This document shows, in pieces, positions 27,613 through 40,155 of a DNA stretch of 64,000 bases. A program made the position numbers and the translations under genes. The notes beneath the pieces are model-generated. The model was not told where the DNA came from and searched no databases. It was given only the letters and a program-made list of their open reading frames with translations. Location of the stretch: assembly GCF_032362555.1 (NCBI RefSeq), contig NC_083506.1, positions 6,185,501 through 6,249,500 of the forward strand, in the 5' to 3' direction. Origin of the DNA: Amyelois transitella. Lineage: Eukaryota > Arthropoda > Insecta > Lepidoptera > Pyralidae. Numbering within the stretch: position 1 is the first letter of the stretch; each line of letters starts with the position of its first letter.

Positions 27613-29165
27613 GGTTTTACCGAAACGCACTATTAAATTACAGTCTTGCCTGGCAGCTATCTTTACGAAACGTACTGAAACAAGTTTAATTGCTGCAATT
27701 TCATAGTATCCACCGGCTTTAAGCGATACTTAATTCGGGTCAACAATAATTCACTTAATTCTACTTTCTCTGCGTAAGTCACTGCAATGTTTTCTCATAA
27801 CTGGACACGCCTTGTTCCTATCAACTTTAATTTCTAGTAAGCTATACCTATTACCTATACCTTAAATTTGGTAGAACAAACTTAATTTCTAATTATAAAA
27901 AGTTATTCTTTTTCATATTTTAATCCTCGAAATAAATGTACTTCTCCCGTAGAGCTAATTCGTAGTACAGCGAATTTGTCCTAAAGTTTTTCTGTCTTAA
28001 AGCGAATCTGTCCTAAAACGAAAAAATGTTATTTGTTCTATTATACCTTTTGAGTATTTAAATACTTAAACAACGTTTCTCTTATAATATACCCGTCTTT
28101 TAAAATTCAAAAACACCTCGTAAAATATATAGTTCTATGTCAACTAGATATTACTTTTGGACAATAATACTATGAAGTTCCACTATCGTTACGAATCTAT
28201 GGATGAAGTACCAAAATTACGTTTGTTTCATACACAAGACGAGTAACTAAACGTGGGCGTAGTGTTCAAAGGCGTAGGCAAAACCGGAGTCCAGGCAAAT
28301 TAAATGAGCTCACTGCACAGCTACTCCTCAAGCCCTCATCTAAAGATTGTAATTGCGTAGTTGTGTCCCTAACTGATCCCTATCATTACGTTTCAAGTAA
28401 TAGTATTAAAGTCAATATTACTCGTACAAAGACTAGTTAAATCATCTGAGATTGACTATCATAACAATATCAAAATACATTTTAATCATTATGTAATGTG
28501 TTGCCAAAATTTAGTTATTAGCCGATATACTCACCTACTTGTAATAATATATCCGCCAATACATCATGCACGACATGAAGTATTTTGATGCCTTTTTACT
28601 ATTAGTATACGAGTAATACGACCAAGCCTCATGTGACGACGTATTATGTTGTAGCGTGGATTGGAGATAGTTAAAGTAGAGCATTCGCGCTGCTTATTAC
28701 TCTCAACTCGAGTGAGTATTGAGCAAAAATCGCAGGTTGCGAGAAAACAATACGGCATTTGTTTCAGAGGTACAGATAAATTGAAGTATTTCTAGAAATA
28801 TATACATATAAGAGCAAGGACACAAATGAGCTATTGTAAAATTATAACCAAAATTAATATATGCAAAATATATACATAGTTAAGGCAACCCGATTCCACA
28901 ATCAAAACGAAATCAACAACCTTATATTATTTCGTTAAAATGGTTAATAGAAAAACTTATTTCTACCTGGTTTGACTTAATTAAGTAGTTGAGCATGGTT
29001 CTTCGGAGCACAAAGAGCATTTGCAGCCACATACTGCATTATTCATGCATCCTTGGTAATTTACGATGGGATATAAGTCATGCAGCACTACTTACGTATT
29101 TTCATAAATTTATTGTATATCACATAAGTTGTCTAGATTATTACTGCTGATTAAATACTATTTAT

Positions 29166-29480
29166 TGTAGCGGGAGCGATGATTCGGCTCGACTGCCAGC
29201 CAAAGGGAAGTCTTCCGCCAGGCTAGGTGTTATGCCTGGGGAACCGCGGCTCTGACGATGTTGTGTCGGAGGTTGTATTATGATCCAATCCGTGAAATCT
29301 TTGCTTGTGCAATTTAGATTTTACGGTTTTTTTGGACTGATAGCGTCGCGTTATTGGTTGTTGCTACTTGTGCCGTAGAGACGTCGCCACATCATGATTC
29401 TTCCGTGTGGTGCTTATATGAATGAAGGAATGAATTTATTAAGATGATTTATCTAGGACGCTTTATCTAGGACGCACGCA
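29166..29480. other. GC-rich non-coding patch, unrecognised
   Basis: The block begins TGTAGCGGGAGCG and is clearly GC-richer than its surroundings. It ends with two adjacent copies of tttatctaggacgc (about 29449-29476). It has no ORF. It could be part of a transposon, for example an LTR, but no second copy is seen in the window. Confidence 0.25.
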
Positions 29481-30442
29481 GTTAGAACCAAACAATATAT
29501 TTTATGAACCAACTATGGCCATGAATATTTAATTGAGGTTAAACTAATTGTCACTTAAATTAACACTGCGAACTTCCAGGTCGTGCATACAATAAATAAA
29601 GCCATGATCTTCTGTTAACATAATTTTCTGTTTAATAATCAATAGAATAGTTTTGCCAAAATATACGAATTTATCAAGTTATAAGTTTATAAATAAGCGA
29701 TAATTGCAATACTGACTTCATTCACTAAATTTTAAGATATGTTGATGGCCTAATTTATTTCGGATGAAGCAATTCACCATACAAATATGTTTTGAACAAC
29801 TTTGAAACGAGGAAGTTGTTAACCGATCAACACAACAACTTAATTATAACTATATAATTGTCATCATATGAACAAGTGAAAAATAATGTTAAAAATTACG
29901 ATACAAACAAGATTTCTCAAGTTGCTATAAATTTAGACAGTTATGTTAGGTACCTTATTCAACCCTATTTTAATTTCACCGATTATCTTCTTATTAACTG
30001 ACTAAAATAATAAACACGATTGGAAGGGACCAAGACGCGACAAGTTGCTGAGATAAATATATCATTAAAGAAGATAATTACGTGCAAGCAGGAATATTCA
30101 CAAGACAGGACATATTATATAGCACAGATAGCGCAACAGGCAAAGGCGCCACTTACATAGAACACTATAGACTAGGTACCAGTCAACGACCCGGTCACCG
30201 TCGAGGATAAAGACAAGGATAATTTTATATGATCTCTATCTGAACTACATATTCATAAAGCATCTGGAAAACAACAAAACTTGGAAGACAGGAGACCCTT
30301 CTTATATAACAATATTTTTATAAGCATTATCATGAACGATGACCCAATGATGTCAACCGTTATAATGACAAAGGTTTAAATATCAACAAGAAGTTTTGGA
30401 ACTTTGGACACTATATTTATAATACTTAGAATAAAAATATAC

Positions 30443-30598
30443 CTCAGCTTTCCTACGAAGTGACAAGTTTCTCCAGATATCGCGAGGGCTCGTCCATCCA
30501 ACTTTATTTTTATCACTAACACTGTCGCTAACGTTACTTGTGCACCTGGCTAACTTTGTCTGGTGCACAGCTCCGTTAGTTAAGCCTCGATTAGCCAT
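30443..30598 (-). CDS. Alternative first exon of septin (52 codons)
   Basis: An ATG at 30598 gives MANRGLTNGAVHQTKLARC..., 52 residues ending ...SLRRKAE at a GTATAT donor in phase 0. A CAG acceptor lies just upstream (exon would begin at 30618), so a short 5' leader may be spliced from further up. The GC-rich block at about 30945-31010 is a candidate for that leader or its promoter. Joining to the common exons is inferred from phase and strand only. Confidence 0.5.
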
Positions 30599-31137
30599 TT
30601 TGAAAAGATTGTAATTCCCTGCACAATGTTTAAAAAGTAACACTAAATTTAACATTCACTACTTTACATTTTTAACACATACATTTAGATCCCAGAGAAT
30701 AACAGAACCCTACTATTCACATGCATTCCGCGTACTCGTAAGATCTTGGTGATGGATCTTGTATGATGTATAAAAATTATTCTTATTGCTTCAGATACAC
30801 AAAATACAGAACAAATAATCACTGTATCACTTTCAATAAGAACAACTCCAAGACAACTGATCAATCCTTCGAACGATAGTTTTATACTAATATAGTTCTG
30901 TAATATGAAACACCATTCACGTCTGTGTAAGTTTGAGGTTAAGTTACCGGCGGTACCGGCAGCCGGCTGTGGCGGACGCGACGAGGGGCGTCATGCCCAA
31001 GGCCTAACATACAGGATGTACATTTATTTTAAAGGGCTTCTATATTTATATTTCGAAATAACGTGAAATTATTAACCATTATATAAGGATTTAAATAAAA
31101 AGCTTGAATTTAAAATAATTGGCTATTATTATATATG

Positions 31138-31332
31138 TAGCTGTAGCCCGCGACTTCGTCCGCCTTTAATCTTTATAAATTTTAACTTATAATGTTATTC
31201 TTATATCTATTATTATTGCGAGTTTCATGAAAATCTGTTCAGCAGTTTTTGGGTGATAGAGTAACTTACAAACATACGCACACACACACATATTCTTACA
31301 CACTTCCGCATTTATTTACAATACTAGAAGGA
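31138..31332 (-). repeat. Common lepidopteran interspersed repeat copy
   Basis: The copy shows the 'gcccgcgacttcgtccgc' block, 'gaaaatctgttcagcag', a CA-rich run, and the 'cttccgcatttat..aatactag' end. It is the reverse complement, in outline, of the degenerate copy at 62925-63125. I know the motif set as widespread in moth genomes but do not assign a superfamily. Confidence 0.5.
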
Positions 31333-32231
31333 TACGTATTACATGCGATGCGATTACTTATTTGCGATGCATGCGACGGCGAATTCTAGAAATATTGTTA
31401 TTGTCAATTCTTATATATATATACATGAAATGCTATAATTTTTTATTAAAAAAAAATAAATGTTAAGAAAATATAACTAAAGAAAATATAATTAAGGAAA
31501 ATAAAACACCATTTATATGCCTCTGTAAGTCAGCAGGTACGGGTAGAGTTAATTATGGCTATACTCCATCTACAGACGCAAAAGGATCCAGGCCGTCACA
31601 CTTATGCACACCAGACACACAAAGCAAGGGTCGACTGTTCCAAATAAACGTAAACTAAACAATCATCATACAGCAATATTGATCTTATAATAAAAGCGCA
31701 AGGACGGAAATTGGATACCATTCGATTCCAGTTAGCCTTTTGTGCACCGAACCTTACAAAACAACCGGAGAACGTGCCCCAACCGCTTTTGATCCAATAT
31801 GAAAAACTTCAGGCAAAATGTTTTTATACTGACATACCAGCAACTCTCGGTGAATTAACTTTCCATTTAAATCCTGGGCGATAAGAGTTTCGTATTTTAT
31901 GAACAATATTGATTAATATTTTAGACCAGAATCATCGGTCGTATTCGATCCAAACAAATAACGTTTAACGAACCCAGCAAGATAACACAGAGTTGATAAA
32001 GGAAATTCCCAGAATGCGACGTTTGTAAGCATAATGGAGATAAAGAATCCTTCAATAACCGTCTCTAGATGATGGAATAAACGATTCCTTTAGCGCTTTA
32101 TAAACATTATTTTCGAACAAGACAAAGTCTTTATAAGATCTTAATAATGAGATAATTGCATGGTCGGGATCAACTTATTTTTGGATAAATACTTTCATTC
32201 TTTTTTTTATCAAATATAAAGACTGCGTGTA

Positions 32232-32400
32232 TACATACATACATACATATAGTCACGTCTATATCCTTTGCGTGGTAGACAGAGCCTTCAGTATTGAAAA
32301 GACTAAAATACCACGTACTGAACGTGGTATTTTAGTCTTTTCAATACTGATTGATATGGCTTAAGATGGAATTGAGATTGAAATAGTGAATTGGCAGCGT
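32232..32400 (-). repeat. Rearranged SINE copy containing a perfect hairpin
   Basis: A minus-oriented SINE tail (CATA repeats, cacgtctatatcctttgcgtgg, gacagagcc) runs into a perfect inverted repeat. The arms are 32288-32316 and 32322-32350, 29 bases each with a 5-base loop. SINE-like sequence resumes after it. The ordinary copies have only a short stem at this place, so an internal inverted duplication has occurred. Confidence 0.7.
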
Positions 32401-32689
32401 ATAAATTAACTTTTAAAAAATATTTGAAATAGAACACCAACAGGCCGCACATAAACCTTGGAGAGATCCTGTGCTCCATTGCAGTCTTTGTCCAGACCTG
32501 TTAGCTTCAATAGATTGGTAGTGTTTATATCATAACTGAATAAGTAATTTACTTGATTATGATATGTGCGATTAATTAAATATTATATGAATTTAACCAA
32601 AGAACTTGTTGACACGTGAACATAAATACAAGCAGTGTGTGCCAGCTTCTCTACCCGCGGAGATTTGAAGACGATCCAAAGGATTTTAA

Positions 32690-32790
32690 TCTTGGCATTC
32701 TTCTTTTACGCTATAGGCTGGCAACCTGTCGCTTTCAATTTCAAATCCACCACTGAGCCATTCAGCTGAACGTGGTTCTGTCTACCGCAT
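32690..32790 (+). repeat. SINE-like fragment
   Basis: This is a diverged plus-oriented fragment of the same family: 'ggcattcttcttttacgcta', 'ggctggcaacctgtcgct', 'gccattcagctgaacgtgg' and 'ctgtctaccgcataagg'. Confidence 0.55.
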
Positions 32791-33275
32791 AAGGTATAAC
32801 AACATAATTACAGGACATATCTATATAAATCAAGATCAACTTTCATAAAAACGTCGTCTAAATTATTTACTGATACAAATCTCCTGTCACAATGAGTAAA
32901 ACTATAAAGCATCATCTGACTGTGATTTCGAGAATCATCAGGTCATACATGGCGCGACCGTGAAACAGATAAAGTCTGTTTAGTGAATTCGACATATGCG
33001 AGCAGAATGGCCGCGGCTGCATGAAGTTATTTTTAACCCTATAGGCATGGGGTCACTCACCCGCTTACCCCACCCAGCAGAACCAGTCCTATCGCATGAG
33101 GAACTGCGTGGGAATATGGTAAGATGCCTGACATATCCTTGCTTAGCAGAGTTTGAGAAAAAAAAACCAAAAATTAACACGGATAGCCGAAAATACTACA
33201 CTAGCCGCCCCTTTGTTCGTTACAACACAAATCTTCACAGACAATTGTTGAGATTATAAAATAACCGCATTAATA

Positions 33276-33432
33276 CATACATAATCACGCGTATATCCTT
33301 TGCGGGGTAAACAGAACCATCAGTTCCGAAAAAGCTGAAAGGCTGTTGGGCTTAATGATACAATTGATATTCAAATAGTGACAGGTTGCTAGGCCATCAC
33401 CTAAATCCCCAGTTCATAAGCCTATCCCTTAG
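33276..33432 (-). repeat. SINE-like fragment
   Basis: A minus-oriented copy with the CATA tail, 'tatcctttgcggggta', 'gtgacaggttgctaggccatc' and 'cataagcctatcccttag'. The head is missing. Confidence 0.65.
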
Positions 33433-33489
33433 CCGTACTAATAAAGAGTTAATAAAATCTGATGATCAGAGAAAAGAATCACCTAAACA

Positions 33490-33560
33490 TTCATACATAT
33501 AGTCACGACGATTGCGGGGTAGACACAGCCACCAGTCTTACTTATCGCCTAAACTAACTT
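33490..33560 (-). repeat. SINE-like fragment
   Basis: A short minus-oriented tail fragment ('catacatatagtcacg', 'gcggggtagacacagcc') lies less than 70 bases from the previous copy. The two may be one broken insertion or two nested ones. Confidence 0.5.
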
Positions 33561-34176
33561 TAAACAAACCAAAGAAGCACTTTAAAACCCTAGGCTAAAA
33601 TAATAATTAAATAAAAAATCTTTTGTTTCATTGCTTCATAAACTTAATATTTTTCTTGGGAGTTTTAAAGAGATTATCATTAAAATTCCATGAAAATTTG
33701 TATTATTGGTTACAATAACAGATGCAGATGCAAATGCCTATGTTTCGTCTCAAAATAATACTAAATTAACATTAACAAGATGGACAAGACAACTGCAATT
33801 CTATCTTACATAATGTAACACAACACTTGACCAGTACACGGTTAGTAAGTAATCAATCGATGCATCTGGATGTAAACAAAGCAACAGATTGCATGACGTC
33901 ACTACTAAATTATCAAACCATTATGTAAATATTGATTAATTAAAAAAAGTGCACAGTAGCCGCAATAACACGTCTACTAAAAAAATAAATATGCGGTGCA
34001 CTTGAAAGTATTCCCAATGAAATTCTATACAAACCACCTCAAGAACAAAAAACTCAAGTCCATTGAACAAGGGGTTAGCCATGCTAAAATAAGGCTATCT
34101 CCCTATTTCGGGGTGAACTAACTGCGATTAGGGGAACGGGCCGAGGGTGCACAAGATGTGCCGCAAGGGGACTCAC

Positions 34177-34596
34177 CGTAGCCGTGTCGGTAAGGGTGAC
34201 GGTGGCAGAGGTGGGCCCGCCGTTGCTTGCTGCCGTGTTGTTGAGCGCTGTCAGACTTGCCACCTGATTATTCGCATTCTGTTCAATAATACGCTGCCGC
34301 AAAGCAAGTCTTTCGAGGCTAGCCAGGCGGTGAGAACCTCCTGTGCCATCTCTGTCGCGTTCTCGCAAGCCTGTTGTTGTGCTGCCTGCACTAAAAGATC
34401 CACTATACTTAGGAAGGGTCGGCGGTGGTACAGGTCTAGCAGCAGCTCCTCTGCCTAGCAGGGAGCCGGTGGATGTGTAGGCATAACTACTTGGAGTCCC
34501 AAGTGTGGCCGTTCGTGGAGCTGCACCAATTCCATTGAGCGCTCCATTGTTACCGTTGACGGCGCTTCCATTCACCGTCGTCGTGCTGCCGTTCAT
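34177..34596 (-). CDS. Alternative first exon, 140 codons, low-complexity N-terminus
   Basis: An ATG at 34596 opens 140 codons ending in ...TDTAT at a perfect GTGAGT donor in phase 0. The peptide is rich in Asn/Gly/Ser/Thr (MNGSTTTVNGSAVNGNNG...), with a proline stretch (ARPVPPPTLPKYSG) and a helical segment (LASLERLALRQRIIEQ). Its composition recalls the disordered N-terminus of fly peanut, and strand and phase fit the septin common exons. A separate gene is not excluded, since the next exon is not forced. A 9-codon upstream ORF (34619-34593) overlaps the start codon. Confidence 0.55.
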
Positions 34597-34639
34597 CTCC
34601 TTATTCTTGTTTCCGTCATGCGAAATATAAAACAATATA

Positions 34640-34810
34640 CACTAAATCACTGATTGCGCACTACGATGGATCGCGTGCGAGCGATCAAAGTAAGAGCGTT
34701 CAAGCCGGGTGACCGTCTGAGGCAGTTTGACAGCTCGAGCGGAGCTATGGAGGCGTGCGGGCGGAGTCCCTCGGCACCCCGCACTCAATGCCGGCGCCGC
34801 AACTTAACAC
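34640..34810. promoter_or_regulatory. GC-rich block upstream of the 140-codon exon
   Basis: A local GC-rich island sits immediately upstream of the ATG exon at 34596 (minus direction), in otherwise AT-rich DNA. It is a plausible promoter/5' UTR. No TATA box or defined factor site is claimed. Confidence 0.3.
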
Positions 34811-36162
34811 TGACAACCCCAATGGATTTCAGGATTATTGTCACAGAAATACCTTACTGGAGGGTTGAAAATACAATGCTGTTGTATTCTCTGTCAAGGT
34901 CAAAGTTAAAAAAAAAGTATTTTTCTTGTTATAATTATTATTTCAATGCCAATAATTGATACAAATAATGTGTTTTAATGATTTATACTTACTTACCTAC
35001 TTTTAAGTTAGATTAAAACACAATAAAAACCATTTGTGATCACTGAAAAAGATTATATTCATCTTTTGTTCTGTATAAATGCTTTGCGAAATTAAACACA
35101 AAATAAGGTATTACGTTATGTTTAGATACGGCAGTGCACTAATTTTACAATGTTTAAACCGTGGCATTAAATCGTTTGTCACCATCACCACTAAATGAGG
35201 AGCGAAATCAATGCTTTTCAATTGCTGAAGGAAGTGACGATAGGTTCATCGACCTGACCTTAAGACGTTGATTAAATCGGTCGGACTATTACCGGAAGTA
35301 CTATAAAGGAATAGATACAGTATAAATACGAGTACTTTACGAATTCATGACGTGCGTGTAGAATTGCAATGGTTATAGGACAAAAAATATAACAGACAAG
35401 TGAAGTAATCACGACTAATGTGCATCCTGTTTCAAAAGGAGTTTAATCGACAGGAACATAGTTGAGCAAGCATAGAATTTCTGACACAGTACAGAAAGCA
35501 CGTGCTCATGGCATTCCATGTGGTCTTGTCTCCTGACCAGTGATCGACCGGGTAACTCCTACCGCGCAAGCGCGCTCGCACCCCAATGCTATAGCCGCCT
35601 CTGCAACCCTTGGACCCAAGTGCATCGTGTTGTGTGCATCCATTACCTCCAACTCCAACACAAAATCTAAAACTGAAAGTAACAATGAAAGCTTCGACTG
35701 ATCAAAATTAATCCTGTCAATATATCAGCTTTTGTTTATGACAATGAAATTTAATATAAAATAAGACAGCTTAGTGGGTAAGGTAAATAAAACGGATGTT
35801 TATATGCACGTAAGTTTTTCGTGTAAGTATAATGAAACGCGAAACTTTTAAAGTAGGAAATATCATTTGCAATATAAAACCATTGCTTGTAGTCTACAGT
35901 ACTGAGCACTCAGGTACCTTTCCTTTCATCCTAGTGTAGAGTTAAAGATATAAAAGCGCCATCTATAACTACCTATCAAAATCAAGTTTATTATTTAAGC
36001 ATGGTTTGTATAATGATCTACTTTCGATACAAAGCAGCGGGGCATACTGTATACTGCATACACGTAATACTCAGAACTATGTATATGTAGGTGCAGTAGT
36101 TTCCGTTAGATGGCATTAGTGCACCAAATTAGCTCACATAGAATATGTATGCTGGTACATCT

Positions 36163-36497
36163 TCTTATATATAAAAATGAATCGCTAAATGTGTTGGTAA
36201 GCGCATAACTCAAGAACGCCTGGACCAATTTGGCCAATTTTTTTTTTATATTCGTCGAAGCTCAAGGATGGTTTTTACGGCGAAAAAATACCAAATAATT
36301 GCCTGAAAAACCTTAAAAACAGTCCTTTTCTTTATCCCATACAAACTTTTTCTAACTAATACGTACAGTCAATTTGAGCTTTATTGCTAATATATAAAGT
36401 TCACTGTTGTCTAAGCAATGTAGGTCTAATAGATGGGAACAAAAAACTGTCATTACAAATCTTTTTTTGACAGAACGAAGTCTGTCGGGTCCGCTAG
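36163..36497 (+). mobile_element. Short non-autonomous Helitron-type element
   Basis: The 335-bp unit starts TCTTATATATAAAAATGAAT and ends in a short hairpin (GACAGA-acgaag-TCTGTC) followed by GGGTCCGCTAG with T next to it. A 5' TC, a 3' hairpin and a terminal CTAG are the marks of Helitrons, with insertion between A and T (flanks 'ca' and 't' agree only in part). No protein is encoded, so mobilisation would need a partner element. Confidence 0.75.
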
Positions 36498-38808
36498 TAT
36501 AGAATATATATGCTAGGTCTTAAGAGTCCAGAATAGATAAAATATCAACGTTTTCATTCCTATTCATAAATAAATAATTCGTGTTAAGTGTCAGTTAAAA
36601 CTTCAGGGCTAGAGCTCCAATGGAATAAAAAAACACATAAACAGATACAAGTTTTAATCCCACCTATATAACGTTTTTAACGAACCACACCCAACCCACG
36701 TTCGGAAAGCTGAAATAGTATGAACAACAGCCTATTGCATTGTAATAAAAGCTAAGTTTAGAAATAAGCGTGTTACTCCAATAACGTTAACATTAATATT
36801 TGGGTTTCTACTTACGTAAAATAAAGAAAATAATATTACATTTACTTATACCGTGCTTAAAATGCAGTGTACATTCTAGGAACAAAACCTTTACTTTGAT
36901 TTGTGACGACAAACCTCACTAACGAACAAATATGCCATGAACAATCCTTATATAAAAAAATATTACAAATTATTTGCAATGACAACAGTGCAGTTATCGA
37001 ACTGCATTGATGTATGCTTAATTAGAAACATGTATGATGCTGGAGCCGAGTGAGCAATAGACAGGCTTCATTAAGTAATTTATGTTGCATAGCTTGATGC
37101 CATCCACACGGCGACTTTAGCATGAGCCGAGTCATGGTAAGAAAAAAAAACAAAACGAACAATTTGTGATCCATTTCACAATACAATTATTCTTTTAAAA
37201 GATAACTAAGTGCAGCTGCCATTGGGACTAGGATAACGATATCACTACGTTAACGGATAAGATAAAGACGTTTCTAATAAGTAAATAATATGTTTAGTCA
37301 TTAGCCACGATGAAACTACAAATTACATTATGGCTAATGTCTAAACTAGGTTAGTTAGGTTTCAAGGACTAACGGAGTATACAAGCAGTCTATTTACGTC
37401 AAGGAAAATGACATACATATATCGTCGATTAGTTCATCACAAACAAAATGGTAATAAATGTATTTGTATAACACATTCTTTCGCCATTATTTCGTCTCTT
37501 ATCGGCATTATGTGAGAGGTTTAGTAACCTCCATAACATGAAAGACCTACCCAACAATACCCATGAAAGACACAAAAAGTATCGTACGTACATGTAATGT
37601 GTGCTTGAAAAATAGGTTCCTGTTTACTTTTAAAATCATATTGCACAATTTTAAAGTAGCACTTACATTGAATATACCTTCCAAATTTTAACGCTATAAG
37701 TATTCAGTCTCAGAATAAAATGACTGTCAAAGTTACCTACCGACCACAGATTACCCAAACGGACCAATTTTAATAAAAGTTTTTGGCATTTGGCTATGCA
37801 ACCTTAAAAGAGACTATTAACGTGATTTATCAACGAATAGCTGATTGTTTAGAACGGAACGTGCCGTTTAGGCAAACAGGCACGTGTGTGCCAGGTGCCA
37901 GCCAGTAATGTTTCTAAAACAAACCCTCTAAAACACAAAGCGAAAACGATTGTAGCTCACACTTCGACGTAGCCCAACTGGACTGGACCGGAAGTATATT
38001 AACTGGAACTATGATAGCAAGAAACTAATACTAATACATTTTAAAATTTTATAATGGGCAGAAGGCCTTATTTCAACGTTATTATCTTAAAGAATTTCTG
38101 TTCTCAAAATCAAGAACTGATCATACACAAAATTGATTTCAAGAACAAGATTTCAAGAAAACGCATACCTACGTATATTTACGGCTATTGCAACATCACC
38201 GATCATTCCACAACTTTGAATGATAGGATCTTCTTTTGTTCCTTTGTTGCGTAAAATGAACTTCAATGAATATAACACATCATTGCAATATACCTTTAAG
38301 ACAAATGGTTCTCATCAACGTCCTCCTACATTATTTGCATCCCACGAATTTTAATATTAATTATAAACAAAGTCAATATAACTATAGCAATAGAGGCAAA
38401 AATATATTTTGTTTAGTTGCTACCGCCGAAGACTGCGCATATCCCTACATATTCCTATTTCTAATATTCCTACAAACTAAAAATCTAAGGTTATAATAAA
38501 ACGGCAGAACCGCATTTCATAAAACAATAAATTCGCATGACAATAAATTGTACAATAGCAAGTACAACGACTAGCTTTACATACAATCGCACAATAATAC
38601 GAATGACCAGACCACAGATACCTAGTTTAAGCTTGTTTGTTATGGTATATATATTCATACTTCAAATGAAAAGTCTTTAATGTCTTTAAAATTGGATTGG
38701 TCTCTAATTAAAAAAAACACTCTTAGTGCAAAAACCACAAAGCAAGGACGAGGCAAAATATAGCGAGCCTAGATCACGAAGAAAAATAGAGTAGTTACTA
38801 AAAAGAAT

Positions 38809-38872
38809 AGCTGTGTGGATTTTGTGACAGCTGAATAGTAGCCTATTCAGCTGTCACAAAATCCACACAGCT
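38809..38872. repeat. Perfect 30-bp palindrome with 4-nt loop
   Basis: The arms 38809-38838 and 38843-38872 are exact reverse complements separated by 'tagc'. No flanking transposon features were recognised. Confidence 0.9.
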
Positions 38873-39093
38873 CGTATCCATAATATCGTAAGCACAAGGT
38901 CACATTGAAAACTTCTCGCAAACGAATGCTCTGGTTCAAAATGCTTTTACTGTCACTGGGGTCACACATGTTGTGATACTACAAATACCAGTAGGCCAAC
39001 TGGTAAGGGAAGATGGTCTAGCACTGGAGATCAAAACATGACCTGATCATAAGTTTTATCATTAATTAGATCATTAAAATGTTATTCGCTTAC

Positions 39094-39183
39094 CTGGTTT
39101 GTATTGCCAAGATTCTCCCTGTATCGAGATAAAACAGGTCTATTCCTTGCTCTGCTTAATGGAGATTCCGATATTGACGCCAT
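39094..39183 (-). CDS. Alternative first exon of septin (30 codons)
   Basis: An ATG at 39183 gives MASISESPLSRARNRPVLSR..., 30 residues ending ...GNTNQ at a perfect GTAAGC donor in phase 0. The Ser/Arg-rich, structure-poor peptide looks like a regulated N-terminus. Junction to the septin common exons is inferred from strand, phase and the absence of another acceptor exon in between. Confidence 0.55.
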
Positions 39184-40119
39184 ATCGTAGTATTGTATTG
39201 GGTGATTGATATAATTAAAAAATGCACACTCGAATCTAATTATACAATTCACTGTACCGTTAAACTAAGTACGTCCTTACAAATTTTAACTAGGCATTCA
39301 ATGATAACACGGGAATCGTTGGTTTTACATTCGTTTTACTGACCAATGCTAAAATAAGTTTTTAGTCGACAAATCACATCCGGAGAACTCGAACACCACC
39401 GCCCGGATGAATCAACCGATTACGAAGACCATAAAGAGGACTATCAAAACGCAAACACTGATAAACAATTAAATAGAATATACTATGTACAGGCAAAAAG
39501 GAACTTGTGATATATTTTTTAGAAAATAAGGAAAATTGATCATACTTAGTCACAGACGTACTTATATATAAATTCCACACGTCCTACCACGATAAAAGCG
39601 CATAGGTACCTAAACAAAATTTAAATTTGTAGCTGTATTATTTAAAAATGAATAAAAACCTTATGTGATTAAGTAATTCAACAATTTTTTTTAGTAAGAA
39701 ACAATCACATTTTTTTTCAAATGACGGAACGGCCGGTGAAACAATTACATATTTAGCAAACTAAAATAATGATAATTGCGCGTCGAGCAAACGTTAGCGA
39801 CTGCAATCGGTGACGATGTGCAAGTGTCGTCGACTTGCTAATGCAAAGCAGACCATAGGGACTTTGATATCGGTGTCACGGTGTTTGTTGGGTCCTACTG
39901 TCGTAGTCACCCAGGGCATAGCGGTCGCGAATTCCTACTCGTAATTCTAACAACGCACACGACTGATACGTGCTCAATGGACGAACGGTCCTGATGGCCT
40001 AAAATTAATGTTTGGTACCATCGCTAGTTTGACATACATATTTTATCAAAATCATGGCAAGCTCTTTTAATGTGTGGTAACAACGGTTTAGTTAATAAAT
40101 TAATCTTATGAGAACTTAC

Positions 40120-40155
40120 CGCTAAATATTTTGATGTCGGACGTGAACAGCACAT
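40120..40155 (-). CDS. Candidate short first exon (12 codons)
   Basis: ATG at 40155, MCCSRPTSKYLA, then a perfect GTAAGT donor in phase 0. It is so short that chance is a real alternative. It is listed because strand and phase agree with the other upstream exons. Confidence 0.25.

Noticed and set aside
32980..33259. Overlapping ORFs on both strands (for example WPRLHEVIFNPIGMG)
   Set aside because: No family match by eye, no splice context, and they lie among SINE debris; probably transposon remnant, but not supportable.
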